Under the pieces are notes generated by a model that was not told where the DNA came from, ran no database searches, and was given only the letters and a program-made list of their open reading frames with translations. Made by a program: the position numbers and the translations under genes. Source: Phorcus lineatus (Eukaryota > Mollusca > Gastropoda > Trochida > Trochidae). From it: DNA of 64,000 nt. This document shows, one piece after another, positions 52,809-64,000 of the stretch (positions within the stretch are counted from its first letter, which is position 1; each line of letters starts with the position of its first letter). The stretch is taken from positions 59,413,022 through 59,477,021 of the forward strand of contig OV121081.1 of assembly GCA_921293015.1 (NCBI GenBank). The letters run 5' to 3'.

Positions 52809-53512
52809 AGCAAAAGAAACTTATCACTTTTTAAATCGAATTTTGCGATTTATAGTGTCTGGTATAGGTTTATAAATATGCTGAAAACATTCACCAAAAC
52901 GCATTCTGTGGACTAGTAACAATTGTTATTCCAACAGCCAAGAGCTACCCTTTTACAACATGACAATTCTCGGCCTCACACCGCCAGACTTGTGAATGAT
53001 TACCTCAATAACGTTAACGTCAACGTCTTGCCTTGGCCGTCACGATCGCCGGACTTGAATCCAATCGAACATCTGTGGGGTCATATTGGCAGACAAATGA
53101 GACAACGCAATCCGCCACCAGCAAATCGACAGCAACTTGAGCTCGTATTGATGGATCTGTGGCGAAGACTTCCACCTGACGTCATCAGACGACTGACGAC
53201 ATCCACGAGGAGACGTGTACTAGCGTGCATTGACGCAGAGGGTGGTCATGCACGATACTAACACATGTTTGACCCATTTGTATGGACTCATGATTATGTA
53301 TGATGATGTCTGTTATTGTGTAATTTTTTATTTTGACACCATGCCATTTTCATTCAACATTTGAATAAATGTACTATTGATAGAATAATGGTGGTTTTAC
53401 ATGGAGGTTGGAAATTAGTTGTGTCAATTATTAATTGATAACAATAAACAAGATATGTGTCTTGCTGTCATTTTTATGAGCGAAAAAAGGCGGTGATAAG
53501 TTCCTTTTGCCT
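52809..53512 (+). mobile_element. Tc1-like element, 5'-truncated transposase, with TIR remnants
   Basis: Short inverted ends (GCAAAAGAAACTTATCAC from 52810 and, inverted, GCAAAAGGAACTTATCAC at 53493-53510) enclose about 0.7 kb that holds the end of a transposase. The ends carry TA dinucleotides close by, but the exact TA duplication is not certain. The first two thirds of the usual coding region is missing. Confidence 0.75.
52923..53261 (+). pseudogene. Tc1-family transposase C-terminal fragment
   Basis: An open frame of 112 codons without an ATG (it opens with TTG). It contains QHDNSRPHTAR with the second catalytic aspartate and WPSRSPDLNPIEHLWG with the third catalytic acid, a glutamate. 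The spacing between them is 34 residues, the DD34E signature of Tc1 transposases. The tail NPPPANRQQLE and LWRRLPPDVIRRL is also typical. The DNA-binding helix-turn-helix region and the first catalytic aspartate are absent, so it cannot cut DNA. This is the best preserved of three related remnants in 3 kb. Confidence 0.85.
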
Positions 53513-54051
53513 ACTAGTTTATCATACCCAACAAAATCTAATACAGGCTGCACTCAGCTCGCACTTTATTTCAAACACCAATGCTATGAAACCGACCTCA
53601 AATTTTTAAATATTGCAGAAATTATTTCGAAAGCTAACGCCCTCGCGAAATACTTACGGTTTTTTCTACACAGAGTGAGCTCCCTTTACAGCATTTAGAA
53701 ACTGTCGGTGATGTCCGGGTACTAATACAGGATAAGTTTTTCGAAATTTCCAAAAAAACTTCATCTCGGCATGAAAGCCAATTCGTGGAAACCGTGATCG
53801 GTTATCAATGACACAGCACAGCTGCCTTAACGCAAAAGGATATATACTGATGGTAAAGGTTAAGCAACCCTGTATTTACATGGTGATATCTCTGTTCATA
53901 CTTAGAATTGAACTCTACGAGCACATGAACATGTCACACAAACACAACAAGATAGTCTAACCATATCTCATGCTGCACTCCGTGAGGCAACCCGGGACAT
54001 GCGGCAAATGAGTTCCTTAAGTGGTGTTTCACTTGTCATTGCACTACGAAT

Positions 54052-54425
54052 ATGACACGAAACAGAATCTCAGACGCTGCCCGTTGGCAGATGATAGACA
54101 TGAAAGATGAAAGCATGTCTTTGAGACAGATTTCTCAGCGGTTCAACGTCACCAAATCAGAGGTCAGTAGACTGTTGTCCACAGGCGTTAACGTCTCACG
54201 TGAACTGGTAAATAAACGGCTCTTGTCCAGATGTCAAATCCGATTGAACGCCTGTGGGATGAGATCGGTAGGCAAGTGAATCGGCGTGACCAACAAGAGC
54301 TCAGAACTGCTGTATTGGATGGTTGGATCAATCTACCAATGAGATTAATGCGTACTCTCGTCTTGTCCATGGAGCTACTCTGTCAAGAGGTGATGAAAGG
54401 TCGTGGTAGTTACACCCATGATTGA
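54052..54425 (+). pseudogene. Tc1-like transposase, N- and C-terminal ends joined by a large deletion
   Basis: 54052-54180 encodes an N-terminal helix-turn-helix: ISDAARWQMIDMKDESMSLR then QISQRFNVTKSEVSRLL. 54228-54425, in another frame, encodes a transposase end (NPIERLWDEIGRQV, then QQELRTAVLDGW). The catalytic core that should lie between (roughly 230 residues) is missing. It could be an internally deleted element kept mobile by another copy, or just decay. I found no terminal repeats of its own. The upstream GC-richer stretch at 53940-54050 may belong to it. Confidence 0.75.
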
Positions 54426-54610
54426 GGGTTATCATGTCAATTTGGACAATGCTATCAAACAATACTCTTGTTAAATTGAAATGAAATGACTAAACTGTCC
54501 GTTGAAAGTTTGTCTGTAAATCCAAACTTTGTGAGAACCTTTAACTTCAACTTTCTCACGTGACGTTTAACAGGTTAATTAAATAAGAGTAGTCTGTTTT
54601 CTAATAAACT

Positions 54611-55961
54611 ACCAGGCAAAAGAAAGTTTTCACTCTTTTTGCAAATCTATAACAGAAAAACAAACGTTGATATAAGAATTCTGACGATATATTTAGAAAC
54701 AGATATCATTTTCTAATATTCTCGTAAATAAACATCCATATGTAGGCATTTAATTTACCCCAATACACAAGGAAAGAGACAGGGGGTCAATATTAAAAAT
54801 TACAGTCTGTCATCAGTATACGTCCCCTCATTGAAGTCGTCAGGTGTCAGATGACGTCAGCAGGGATCCTGTTCCATTTGTTTAATAGAGCTTGCTCAAG
54901 TTCCTGCTGGTTGTTTGGAGGTGGCACCAGTTTTCTCAAATGGCGGTCAGGGTGATCCCATATGTGTTCAACCTGGCAAGAACAGAGACGTTCGCGATCT
55001 CTCGGTTGTGACTAACAATTTGGGCAGTGTGAGGTCTTCCGTTTTCGTGCTGCAATATCAATCTCCTTGGCTGTTGTTTGATGAATGGAACGACGATAGG
55101 TCTCAGTACGCTTGGCAGTCAGATTCCCTCGCAGAACAACCATTCTTCATTTGGCCACAAATCCTTCCCCACACCATGAATCTTGCCTCCAAACTGGTGT
55201 ACATCTTTAATGCAGTTTGGCTTAAGACGCTCGCCCCTTTGTCGATAAACTCGAAACGTGCCATCCTTACTGAATAAGCAAATTCTGCTATTGTCTGTAA
55301 AAAGCGCCCACTCCCAGTCACGTCACTGCCACCGGCGTACAGAACGTGTCCATCGTAATCTGCGTTGACGGTCGGGTCAAAGCCATTCCACGGAAGGGGT
55401 GGTAGGCTCGTATACAAGCCAAACGAGGTCGGCGAAGGGTTGTTCTTGTGCTAATGATATGACCGAGTGCCGTCGCCGCTGTTGATATCACCGTTATGAA
55501 CGAATGTAGCGAATGCCGCAGTTGTTCCCTCGGTCTTCCCGATCTTGGTCAGTCATGTGTCTGGCCTGTCTGCTGGTAGCGTATTAACAGCCTTCTGATG
55601 GTGGTTTGGCTGCAATTGAAGGTTCTTGACGTTGGGAAGCCCCTTAGTGGACAAACCAATGGCTTGGTCACGTTGCGCTTAGCATACTGTTGGTGGTCTT
55701 TATGTTACTGAATGTCTGCTCATTCCAACAAGGGTATTTATGCAACATTGCTGCACGTACATAAAAAATCATGCCTCAAAAACACCTTTTGCACGTCTTT
55801 GTGAATGCACAATTCCAGTGACTGCGTTCGATGCGATGCGTTCGTGTAGAGGAAACGATGCAGTTATACTATCATTTACTCTTTAGAATCAAAACCCGTA
55901 CAGCCTTTTAATATTTTCTTGTAAAATATAAAAGTGAAACCTTTATTTTTCCTTGGAGTTT
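54611..55961 (-). mobile_element. Tc1-like element on the minus strand (about 1.35 kb)
   Basis: The left end ACCAGGCAAAAGAAAGTTTT (54611 on) and inverted right end CCAAGGAAAAATAAAGGTTT (near 55957) are diverged inverted repeats, and both resemble the ends of 52809-53512. Length and orientation suit a near full-length Tc1 element whose transposase has decayed. Confidence 0.65.
54830..55720 (-). pseudogene. Decayed Tc1-like transposase
   Basis: Minus-strand frames in order give ALFTDNSRICLFSKDGTFRV then YRQRGER (first catalytic aspartate block, near 55290-55230), VMVWGGI-like sequence near 55165, LILQHENGRPHTAQIV near 55050-55010 (the second catalytic position, where aspartate is replaced by glutamate), and NNQQELEQALLNKW near 54910. 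The SPDLNPIEH block expected between the last two is deleted, leaving only EHIWD. Frameshifts and stops are present. The N-terminal helix-turn-helix is barely traceable. Non-functional. Confidence 0.75.
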
Positions 55962-56069
55962 ATTTTTTCAAAAAGAAACAATTGAAAAATAACTCTACGG
56001 AAAATACCCTGTCAAGATTATCACCTCCAAACATAATCGGTTGTTCTGGACCTCTAGAATCTACTGTAA

Positions 56070-56185
56070 GTGACTTCCAGTCAGTGAGCTAAAATGTCTG
56101 GAGGGATAAGTCACACCTGCGCCCTGTCTGAGACTTGTTTGAAGATAAGTGATATGTGAAATTACCATCCTCATGAGAATAAAAA
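56070..56185 (+). repeat. HTCALSE-type module, plus-strand copy
   Basis: The plus strand reads MSGGISHTCALSETCLKISD followed by a stop, then NYHPHE. It is inverted relative to the copies at 23.5, 29.2 and 38.4 kb, which it matches closely over about 100 bases. Confidence 0.6.
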
Positions 56186-56779
56186 CATTAATGTCTCTTA
56201 ATCATCTGAAATATTAAAATCAATAGATGAACAAAAGTGATCAAATATTGTTCGTGCATTACACTTAAAGTGTTGCCTAGTACCAGAATTGTCATCTTAT
56301 AAACGATAGATAACAACTAGATCTAGCACTGCTAGATAACTCTCACCCTCAATCGTTGTGGAATAGTCAGACAAGGAAATTCTATCCTTATTAGTTACGA
56401 AACCCTTCCTCAAAGTCAGGTCAAAACAGTTAAATTTAAATAAACACAATAGTGCTTTCTTTACACCGTGTGGATAAGTAAGACCTTTTAGACATTGCAA
56501 AATGACTAGTCTACCCGGGGTCTGCGAGGTACGGTTCTCGGCAACGGGACTTTTAAATAAACTCTCGGATGAGGGCTTAACAAGAAAAAGAAGGACAAAA
56601 TGTATGTAAAATGTAAATAAGATAAAAAGAAGCGACCGATTTTGTATTCTTCACATTGCCTTTGTTTAAAAGTGTAAATATAAAGGTAAAAATAAAACAC
56701 ACTTATCCAAAACCCAACATATGACTGTATGTATTGCTATTTAACATGACACTTTGAATGTAATATTTGGTTTTTAGAA

Positions 56780-58870
56780 ATAGAGAAACGATGTCTTCTA
56801 AAGGCCACACATCACGACTAACTCTTCCTTACTCTTGTTGTATCAATAAACAAATAACAGTGCTCACAGATAAAGCCAAAATTGCCATCAGGGTAGCTCT
56901 GACATAATGTGTATTACTTTCTTGCAACTGAGGGTAAAATATATATTCTATGCCTTCTGAAGATCACTCAAACTTTGGCTTTGGCTTCTTATAAAATTCG
57001 TGACAAAAGAAAAAAGGAAGAACATATTGAAGCTATCTAGTTGTGAGTTCATCAAACGGAAAAAGAATATAAAATGTAGCACCGTATAAAATGCATAACA
57101 TTGCTATATTCAAACTTAAACTCCATTTGTATACCTGGTAATAAATCGTTAAAAATTACAAGTAGGATTTTAACATTACAATATAACATAACAATTGGTA
57201 TTTGATTGCAAACCCTTTACAGGGAAAGGGATTTAATTCGTTTGCGGGGTTTTGTAGACTTGTTTTTAAGGAGGCAGACAACTATCCAGTAAAAGAAAAT
57301 ATGACAATTGAAACACAGCCATTTCCCCAGCGGTCGAGGAGGACTTTCCTCGTGGCATTTGATAAGCAGACATTATCGTTGACATTTATTAGGGGAAATC
57401 AAACCACATAGCTTGATCTACTACGACAGTCATTTCAAAATAGACTTACAGCAATACATCGTTTGAAGGCCATTACGCTTTCAACTTCTTCAATAGTAGA
57501 GCTTAAACCGTGTATAAAAAAGGAACATGGGAGTGAACGGATTTGTTGTTTTCGAATAAAGTATATTGGATGTGTTATGACCATATATTAATCCAGAAGG
57601 AAATTGAAAATATCAAAGCGTGGCAGTTACAAGCTTCTCAATATTGCAGCTTTACACACATACTTCGTAAGCAACATATTGTTATATTTTGGAATACTTC
57701 AAATCAAACAATTTAAAAGTTTAAAGAAGCAAATTTTTCGGTCACTTTGTCATATTGGGATAACGGTTGTTCATTGATAGTAGCTTAAACACAAACCAAA
57801 ACTAATTTGGTGGGAGAGTGGCCACTCTTTTTGGAAATTGAATGTTGATGCTAATCTTTGTATCAAAGTGCATGGACAGTAATGAGAACAAGACATCACA
57901 AAGACTTCAGAAGACAAAAACACGCACATCACGACCTACTTCCATTACTCTTGTTGTTTCAATATACTACTAATATTGACCATATAAAAAACTAATTTGT
58001 TACCATGGTAGCTCTCAATAAATTTAATCAGTTTCTGTGGGTAGGTAGTACTCATGTCTAGATAACAAATTTATAAGCTTAGTATTAAAAGCAGAAATAT
58101 CAGACAAAACTTTTATATAATTCTATAAATGTCTGCCCTTGTTAGATTGGATAAGTTAATAATGCTGACAATATCCGAGAAGGTAACAGAGGTATTGATT
58201 AAATTGATCCGACATTGAAGGGTGACAATTTACAGTTGCTAGTACACATGCAAATATTTTGAATATAACTTTTTTTAAATGAACGCAAAATGAGACCAGT
58301 GCTTTACACAGAACTTTACACATAGAGACTGTCACTTTTTTTATGAAGGTTTACCTTGGAAAGTATTTCTCACCTTTACAATTGCAAATTATAAGGAATA
58401 ACGCATTTCTACGACTTTGAGCCAATCCTTTCAATGTAAAGCATAGTTAAGATCTGATTTCTTATAGACACACAAAACCGTAAAGTTTTGAAACTTTTTA
58501 GACTTACATACCATAATAAAAATGACATTTGATTATTGGTCTTCCAAAATTGAAGAAATATAATTTGTCTTCATTATCAACAAAATATAATTTTAAAGGT
58601 AACATTCAATTTAACATTCAAAATTCAGCTCTGATGAGTTCTTCTTATTAAAAACAGGACGTGATTAATCATTATTTCGAACCATTTCTCAACAATATAC
58701 CGATAGATTATTTTTCCTTTCATCTTAAGCAAAACTGAGTTCCTTATCGTGAATGAACTCTGTTTATAACTGTGTTGACTGGAAATGTATTAGATCCGCA
58801 GGGTAATTTTGTTAATCAGAGCAGACGGAGCCGTGATTAACAAAGCAAAGACGTCAGCAGACCACAATAA
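56780..58870 (+). repeat. Further repeat-unit pieces
   Basis: 56.80-57.0 and 57.92-58.05 kb share ATCACGAC-TA---CTTCC and TTACTCTTGTTGT with each other. A related piece (TATCAATAAAC, then ACAGCGCTC) lies at 62.70-62.83 kb. 57.00-57.07 resembles 61.96-62.03 (GAAAAAAGGAAGAA, TTGTGAGTTCAT). 58.10-58.87 matches 38.9-40.16 kb. No recognised gene; open frames such as 57202-57411 have no motif. Confidence 0.55.
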
Positions 58871-61800
58871 TACCGAGAAGATTGTGTCTTCAACTTGGAT
58901 TTTCATACCATACTGCCAGGTAAAAAATTTAATGTTCTACATTAGAAACCCTGAGTTTGAATTATTTGTTTCGGAAAGGATATTTTTTAAAGAAGCGTTT
59001 TTTCTTCTAACGTAAAACATAGGATGAAGGCATTTTGTTGAGAAAAAGGTTTTCCCTTTCATGTCGAAATGGCCAATCAAATTTACTCTTCTTATTTGTT
59101 ACATCTATCAAACTTAAGCATGTAAACATCCAAACCCAAATGAAATAAAATCTAATGTTACAAGCATTGAACATCCGAAAATAATATCATGATTATCAAT
59201 TTAAACATTCTAATTGTTATATCAAACTGTGGAATATATATGTGAAAAAACAAGGAACATTACTGAAATTACTTTAGATGGATACAGAATTATCATATTA
59301 ATTATCTTCCCTTCAAATTAATAATTCTTCTTACTTTCACAAGCCACTTTTTCATACATTTCAACAAATAAAACATTGAAACTGTTCAGGTTTTGATAAC
59401 TTAAGATAATGCTTATTTTATTTCTCTTTAAACTTCACATGTTAAAATTATGTACTTCAACCAATGAAATTGTCAATGCATATGATAATTAGCTGTGATC
59501 TTTGACCTGTTTACAACTACAACTAATGACAAGAGAGAGCTCATTAATATTCATGACATATTATTTCAAATTTGCTTTAACGTGAAATAAGTCATTACTA
59601 TTTTTGCAATTATCTCACCATACAATGGAAATATACTCACCCTCACATTCTCATATTTACAAAAGTCGTATATAAAATATAAATGGCATAGAAAAATATA
59701 AATGGCATTCTTAATAACTTGCCGAATGAAGTTGTACACATTACGTTTTTAAGTTTTTACAAATTCATATATTCAGTTACAATACGAAACCAAAAGTGTG
59801 AAACATATGAGTTACTTCCCTTGCTTTCAAGCGAACCAGCTATAAAGCGGTTTCGCCAACTGATTTAAGCAGGGAAGTCTTATGAACAAGTATGTTATGA
59901 AACTCATTTGTGATCTCTTGTAAAATATAATGATGCCAGTGGCTAACACGAATGGCTTAATGTTTAAACTTTAAAAAGGGATTTTTTTCAATAACTAAAC
60001 TTTAATTAAAACACGATGACATCATTCACCATTGGTGTTTTTATTTTGAGTATAAATCACGTACCCCTTAAAACTTTGTCTTTACAAAAATGTACATGTA
60101 GCATAGTCTTTTATTTATTAACACGACCATGTCACATGTTTTCGAACACCAGCATTTTCCTGAAATTGGATTAGAAAATGAATGTTTTCCTGTTGCCATG
60201 GAGTCCGTATGCAGGTATGCAAAAACTGTGACTGTCAAGCTTTGTCGTTTACAATGGTCGAACGTCAAATGATGTTATATGTAATGATCTAGATCTTCCA
60301 CATGAATAACAACATTTTTCTATAAGCCCAAGGTCTCTAGTTACGTAATTCATCATGAATATTGATATTTTCGAAAATCATTAAATATGCAACCTTTGAC
60401 ATGGTTTCAAGGACTTTATTCGACAGCTGTGATTTTCTACCAATATCCTTTCTAACTAATGTTTTAAAAAGTGGACCTTGCAGTCCATTAATATTCCCTT
60501 TCATACCTCATGCGTATCATATCTCATACGGTCAGCAAGTCTCATAAGGTTGTTCTTGTACAGATCTCCCATCCTTGAACCAGGTGTGCTCTCTGTCTCG
60601 AGACACTGAAGCTCATCGATTGGGTGAGTGATTAGTGAGTTAGGGTTTTAGGTGTTTTTTTATAATATTCCAGTTAATAAACATGTGGATAACAATCATC
60701 AAAATGAATTTGAACAGACCAGAGAGAAAGGGATCGAAAGAAAGAGGAAAAGGACGAAAAGAAGGTATAGTAAGGGAAAGACAGTAGCCTCAGAACCACT
60801 GAAAGTTGATCTGGTTTCTACTTGTGACCTGAACAGTTTCCGCTGGCATAGCTCTGGGGGTCTCTGAAGCACGTAAACCACCACATAAGGTAAGGTAATG
60901 AGTCAAGTGGTGGTTCATTGATTGTAAATCAAATTTAGCGATTTAAAGTTGAAGGTCGATCCGAATTTATTATGGGATCCCATTCATAGGTTATGATATT
61001 TACATTTTTGAGAATTGCTGCAAATGACATTAATTAACGTCTTACCTCAATAACCGTATTCAATGTGCTGTAGTGCAGACAGTTTGTTCCGATAAACAGG
61101 CATCGAAGTGTATATAAATGTGTAATCAGATAACATATCTTGATTTACCAAAATCAATTACTTCAGAATAGAATTACATTAATAGAAAACCATAAAGAGG
61201 GTCATTTAGTTGTCTCACTTTAGATTAATTTCGCCGTTAATTAGCGAAATCTGATTTTAACATTTTAACTGAAATAGTAGCACTAACAGAGTTCATAGCC
61301 ATAGGTATCCGCGAGTTTTGGTGAGCTACCTTGTAAACGTTTCCAAATTACATTTATCAAAAGGCTAGTATCAAATTCATTTTTACATCATCAATACATT
61401 TTGGCTCCTGATAACCCTGCAAAGAAAAAATCGGTAGAAAAAGCTGTCATGAATGTTTGCTTGAAGGGACAGTAACATTTAACTTTTTAGATAAACAATG
61501 TGACCTCGAGAAAACGGAAATAAATGTTATCAATTGTAAGACATGTTTTTAGCCATAAGAAGGATTTCTAAAATGAACATAACATGTTCATTAAAGCTAT
61601 GCAACTCATTTCCTTACATCGAATGAATAAAAGGTGATTAGACAAAATATGCCGCCAGTTCATGTTATATGCTTGACAATGTTTTCAAAGACAACGGATG
61701 ACCGCGTAAAGTAATGTTTTTTTGGGGAAATTTAAGCAACATAATTCTAAGACAAGGTACTATTGCTCATTTCCTGGGGGCAAAGATTCCTAGTCAGATG

Positions 61801-61900
61801 GTGTAGTTCATTGGATTAGTAGGTCTAATCGTAAATATAGGGTATGCTTTGAGACTGAAAGGTTTTTTGGTTCCATCATTCACTGATTTTACTATTACAA
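58871..61900. other. No gene recognised; one module fragment
   Basis: AT-rich sequence. A shortened HTCALSE-type module lies at about 60490-60610 (minus strand). 60673-60889 is bounded by a TATTCCAG acceptor-like site and a GTAAGG donor-like site and is GC-richer, but its frame closes at 60867, so I do not call an exon. Confidence 0.45.
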
Positions 61901-62878
61901 ATTTTCTCTTACACTGCATAAAAATCGTGACATGACGCACATACATGTAGAATTGCCCAAGCGAGAAAAAGGAAGAAAAAAGTGGGCGCTATCTTGTTGT
62001 GAATTCATTAAGTTGGGAAAGACAATAAAAAGCAGCTACTGTTTATTTATTCTTAAAATTGTAATATTGCCACTTATTATATGTAATATAATATAAGTAA
62101 TAATCTTTCTATATAACAATTCGATAGTCATGGTAACTGCTCGTAATTTAGACATACTTATCCAGTACCTCATTCTCATAAACTTCCCATTATTATGTTT
62201 TTATAATATTTAAACATTATATGACGTATGCCATGGTCAAGGATAAGTTAATTTAACTGTAACGTTTCGGTTACACTATCGTTATTAGCAGTTGTGTCCC
62301 TTTAGGTGAAATTGTCAGAACAATTGGGTAGTTGAGCAGTTTAATTGTTTAAATATATAGCGCTGACCATGACCACTAGATTAATCTGTTGTTCGTTAGA
62401 AACCGTTAGAATATTACTATTGCAGACTGACCAAATATATTCTGAAAATGCGTTTCATGATTGTATAGGTCTTATCCGTTTAATCGATATTTTCATTCAA
62501 TCGTAATTCAAACATCCTTTAAATACTAATGAAATACTGAAAAGGAGCCAAATTTTAAGTGACACAGGATCAACAAAACCTAATATGCCAGAGAGACAAA
62601 AACAAAATTTTCTCAAATTTAGACGAGTAGATGCCTTAATTATTATGTTTTTACCATTTTTTACAGTAGCATTAATGAGGAAGAAAACATGACATGAAAT
62701 TATGTCTTCACCCCTTATGTATCAATAAACCACTAACAGCGCTCTTAAATAAAGACAAATATGTTCCGATGATAGCTGTCACATAATGTGCATCGGTTTC
62801 TTTGAACTTAAAGTAATCTATATATTTTATGCCTCCTAAACATATATAAATGGACATGTAATGACAAGAAGACATATA

Positions 62879-62880
<2 letters not shown>

Positions 62881-62913
<33 letters not shown>
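62881..62913 (+). repeat. (TA)n microsatellite
   Basis: TA dinucleotides from 62881 to 62905, then one G interruption and TATATAT to 62913. Confidence 0.95.
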
Positions 62914-63309
62914 CTAAGTATCTTTGGCTCGTGATATCGCAAAGAGGGACATAAAGTTAAATTAGCAACTGGATTTGCGTTAATTGTGACAAATCCATTC
63001 AGGTAGCTTTTGATTGCAAACTGTGATTGTAAAAAGAAAAAGAAATGTAGCTAGCAGTCGAGAAGGAGAGCAAGTCAGTCTCAGTCACACACCACTTCTC
63101 AATTAATTATGGATCATATCGAGAATCAGTGATGCAGATTGGATTCATTGGATTGTAGCGAAAAATAGTTGTAGAGAGTGGTAAGACATGACCTTGACAT
63201 TTGAACAGAAACAAACGCAGATTAACTGATTTGTGACATCAATGCACATTCAATGATCGTTGCTTTTGTTTATTTGATTATTTGAGAGCTTCAAAATTGT
63301 TGAGTTATT

Positions 63310-63765
63310 GTGACCTTAAATAAACACGATGAAATGTTAAAAGATTATGACAACAACGGAACTTGCACATGGGTATCTCATGTTCGTCTACTTTTATTTC
63401 ATACTGGTTTTTCATATGTGTGGCTAACACAAGAATGTGGCAATGTTGAAAGTTTCATTAGCGCTTTTAAACAAAGATGTATAGATATAGATATCCAAAA
63501 CTGGTATTCAAAAATAACCTCGTCGTCATTCTTAAAACACTATTCATCATATAAATCGGTACTTGAACCTGAAAAGTATATCTTAGAGTTATGTCATGAC
63601 AAAGACCTTTTACATGTTTTATTCAAGTTCAGATGCATGAGTCACAAACTTAAGATACAGCTCTGTCGCAGATGTGTTGTTGAAATATACATGCATTTTG
63701 TGAATAAGACACCAAAAAATCTCATATACATGTATGTAATAACATCAATTAACTGGGTAATTTGA
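63310..63765 (+). pseudogene. LINE ORF2 C-terminal fragment
   Basis: The frame opens with GTG, not ATG, and stays open for 151 codons. It contains TWVSHVRLLLFHTGFSYVWL, then QNWYSKITSSSFLKHY, LEPEKYILEL and FKFRCMSHKLKIQ. In mollusc LINEs the equivalent order is 'W---VR-LL---GFGYVW', 'W---I-----L--Y--FK', 'E-YL' and 'FR-S-H-LEIE-GR'. The expected ExGR step and the cysteine-rich end are replaced by unrelated sequence after about 63660, so the fragment is truncated on both sides. It differs from the 8-kb LINE tail and represents a separate insertion. Confidence 0.7.
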
Positions 63766-63991
63766 GTATTTTATCAAATTTCCTGATGCCAACTCCCAGT
63801 GGTAGTAAAGGAAAGTGTATTGGAACGTTATTGGTCATGAAACGTTGTTAGCGTTTAACGACAATAGAATAAATCTAGAAAATTTTATTATCGTGAACAT
63901 TGGTGCTAAAGTCCAGCCAAGATAATATGTAAAGTCGCCTCAATGTAGATGATGGAGTTTCTGGTTAACAAATTCTGCTTTCTTCTTTTCC
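63766..63991. other. No gene; intron-like sequence before the acceptor
   Basis: AT-rich sequence leading into the pyrimidine tract of the terminal splice acceptor. A CTGGTTAAC at 63961-63969 lies at a plausible branch-point distance. Confidence 0.35.
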
Positions 63992-63993
63992 AG
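63973..63993 (+). other. Candidate splice acceptor at window edge
   Basis: TTCTGCTTTCTTCTTTTCCAG is an uninterrupted pyrimidine-rich tract ending in CAG (AG at 63992-63993), followed by GAAAGTG. It is the strongest acceptor-like site in the right half. The exon itself, if real, lies outside the window, so its coding content cannot be judged. Confidence 0.4.
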
Positions 63994-64000
63994 GAAAGTG

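Noticed and set aside
60673..60889. Possible exon between an acceptor-like TTCCAG and a donor-like GTAAGG
   Set aside because: The longest frame stops at 60867 before the donor and the sequence is rich in low-complexity Lys/Arg codons.

Overview
This window looks like AT-rich, gene-poor DNA from an animal nuclear genome, most probably a mollusc and possibly a gastropod. The evidence is its mobile-element content. There are non-LTR retrotransposon tails of a type common in molluscs, Tc1-like transposase remnants, several short inverted-repeat elements with clean target-site duplications, and a tRNA-type SINE. The SINE's 3' end (a GCGGCGTTAAAACCC-type block followed by a CACCT/CACTC-like tail) resembles the abundant gastropod SINEs I know from memory. 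No bacterial gene layout, CRISPR array, rRNA or convincing tRNA gene was seen. No complete host protein-coding gene can be supported.

Layout. 1-1561: featureless. 1562-5293: an LTR retrotransposon with two 834-bp LTRs that read as identical. Its short interior keeps only decayed integrase-end and chromodomain pieces of a Ty3/gypsy chromovirus, so it is a recent insertion of a non-autonomous derivative. 7554-8992: a TIR element with an 8-bp target duplication and G-run-rich termini, carrying a LINE tail inside. 10911-11000: a candidate 90-bp exon with good splice sites. 11149-13295 (minus): a broken copy of an uncharacterised multicopy invertebrate gene family. About 14590-14890: a suspected dispersed repeat.

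21.8-63 kb: the dominant structure is an old, diverged array. At least three copies of an 8-11 kb unit (A about 21.85-29.5, B about 30.4-38.6, C about 41.9-48.8 kb) can be followed by a series of shared marker segments in the same order. Further partial, inverted or rearranged pieces lie at 49.4-50.5, 56-58.9 and 60.4-62.8 kb. A segment of about 100 bp recurs seven times on both strands. Younger elements have landed in the array: a Harbinger-type MITE (23681-23927), the SINE (25990-26240), two copies of a Mutator-type MITE with perfect 9-bp target duplications (40950-41383 and 43186-43595), a 171-bp CT microsatellite, and a cluster of three Tc1-like remnants (52.8-56.0 kb). A second LINE tail lies at 63310-63765. 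The window ends on a strong splice acceptor (63992-63993), suggesting that a plus-strand host exon starts at the edge.

The genes do not form a pathway. The window is best read as intronic or intergenic sequence built by segmental duplication and transposon insertion. All similarity statements come from reading translations and repeats by eye; no database search was run.
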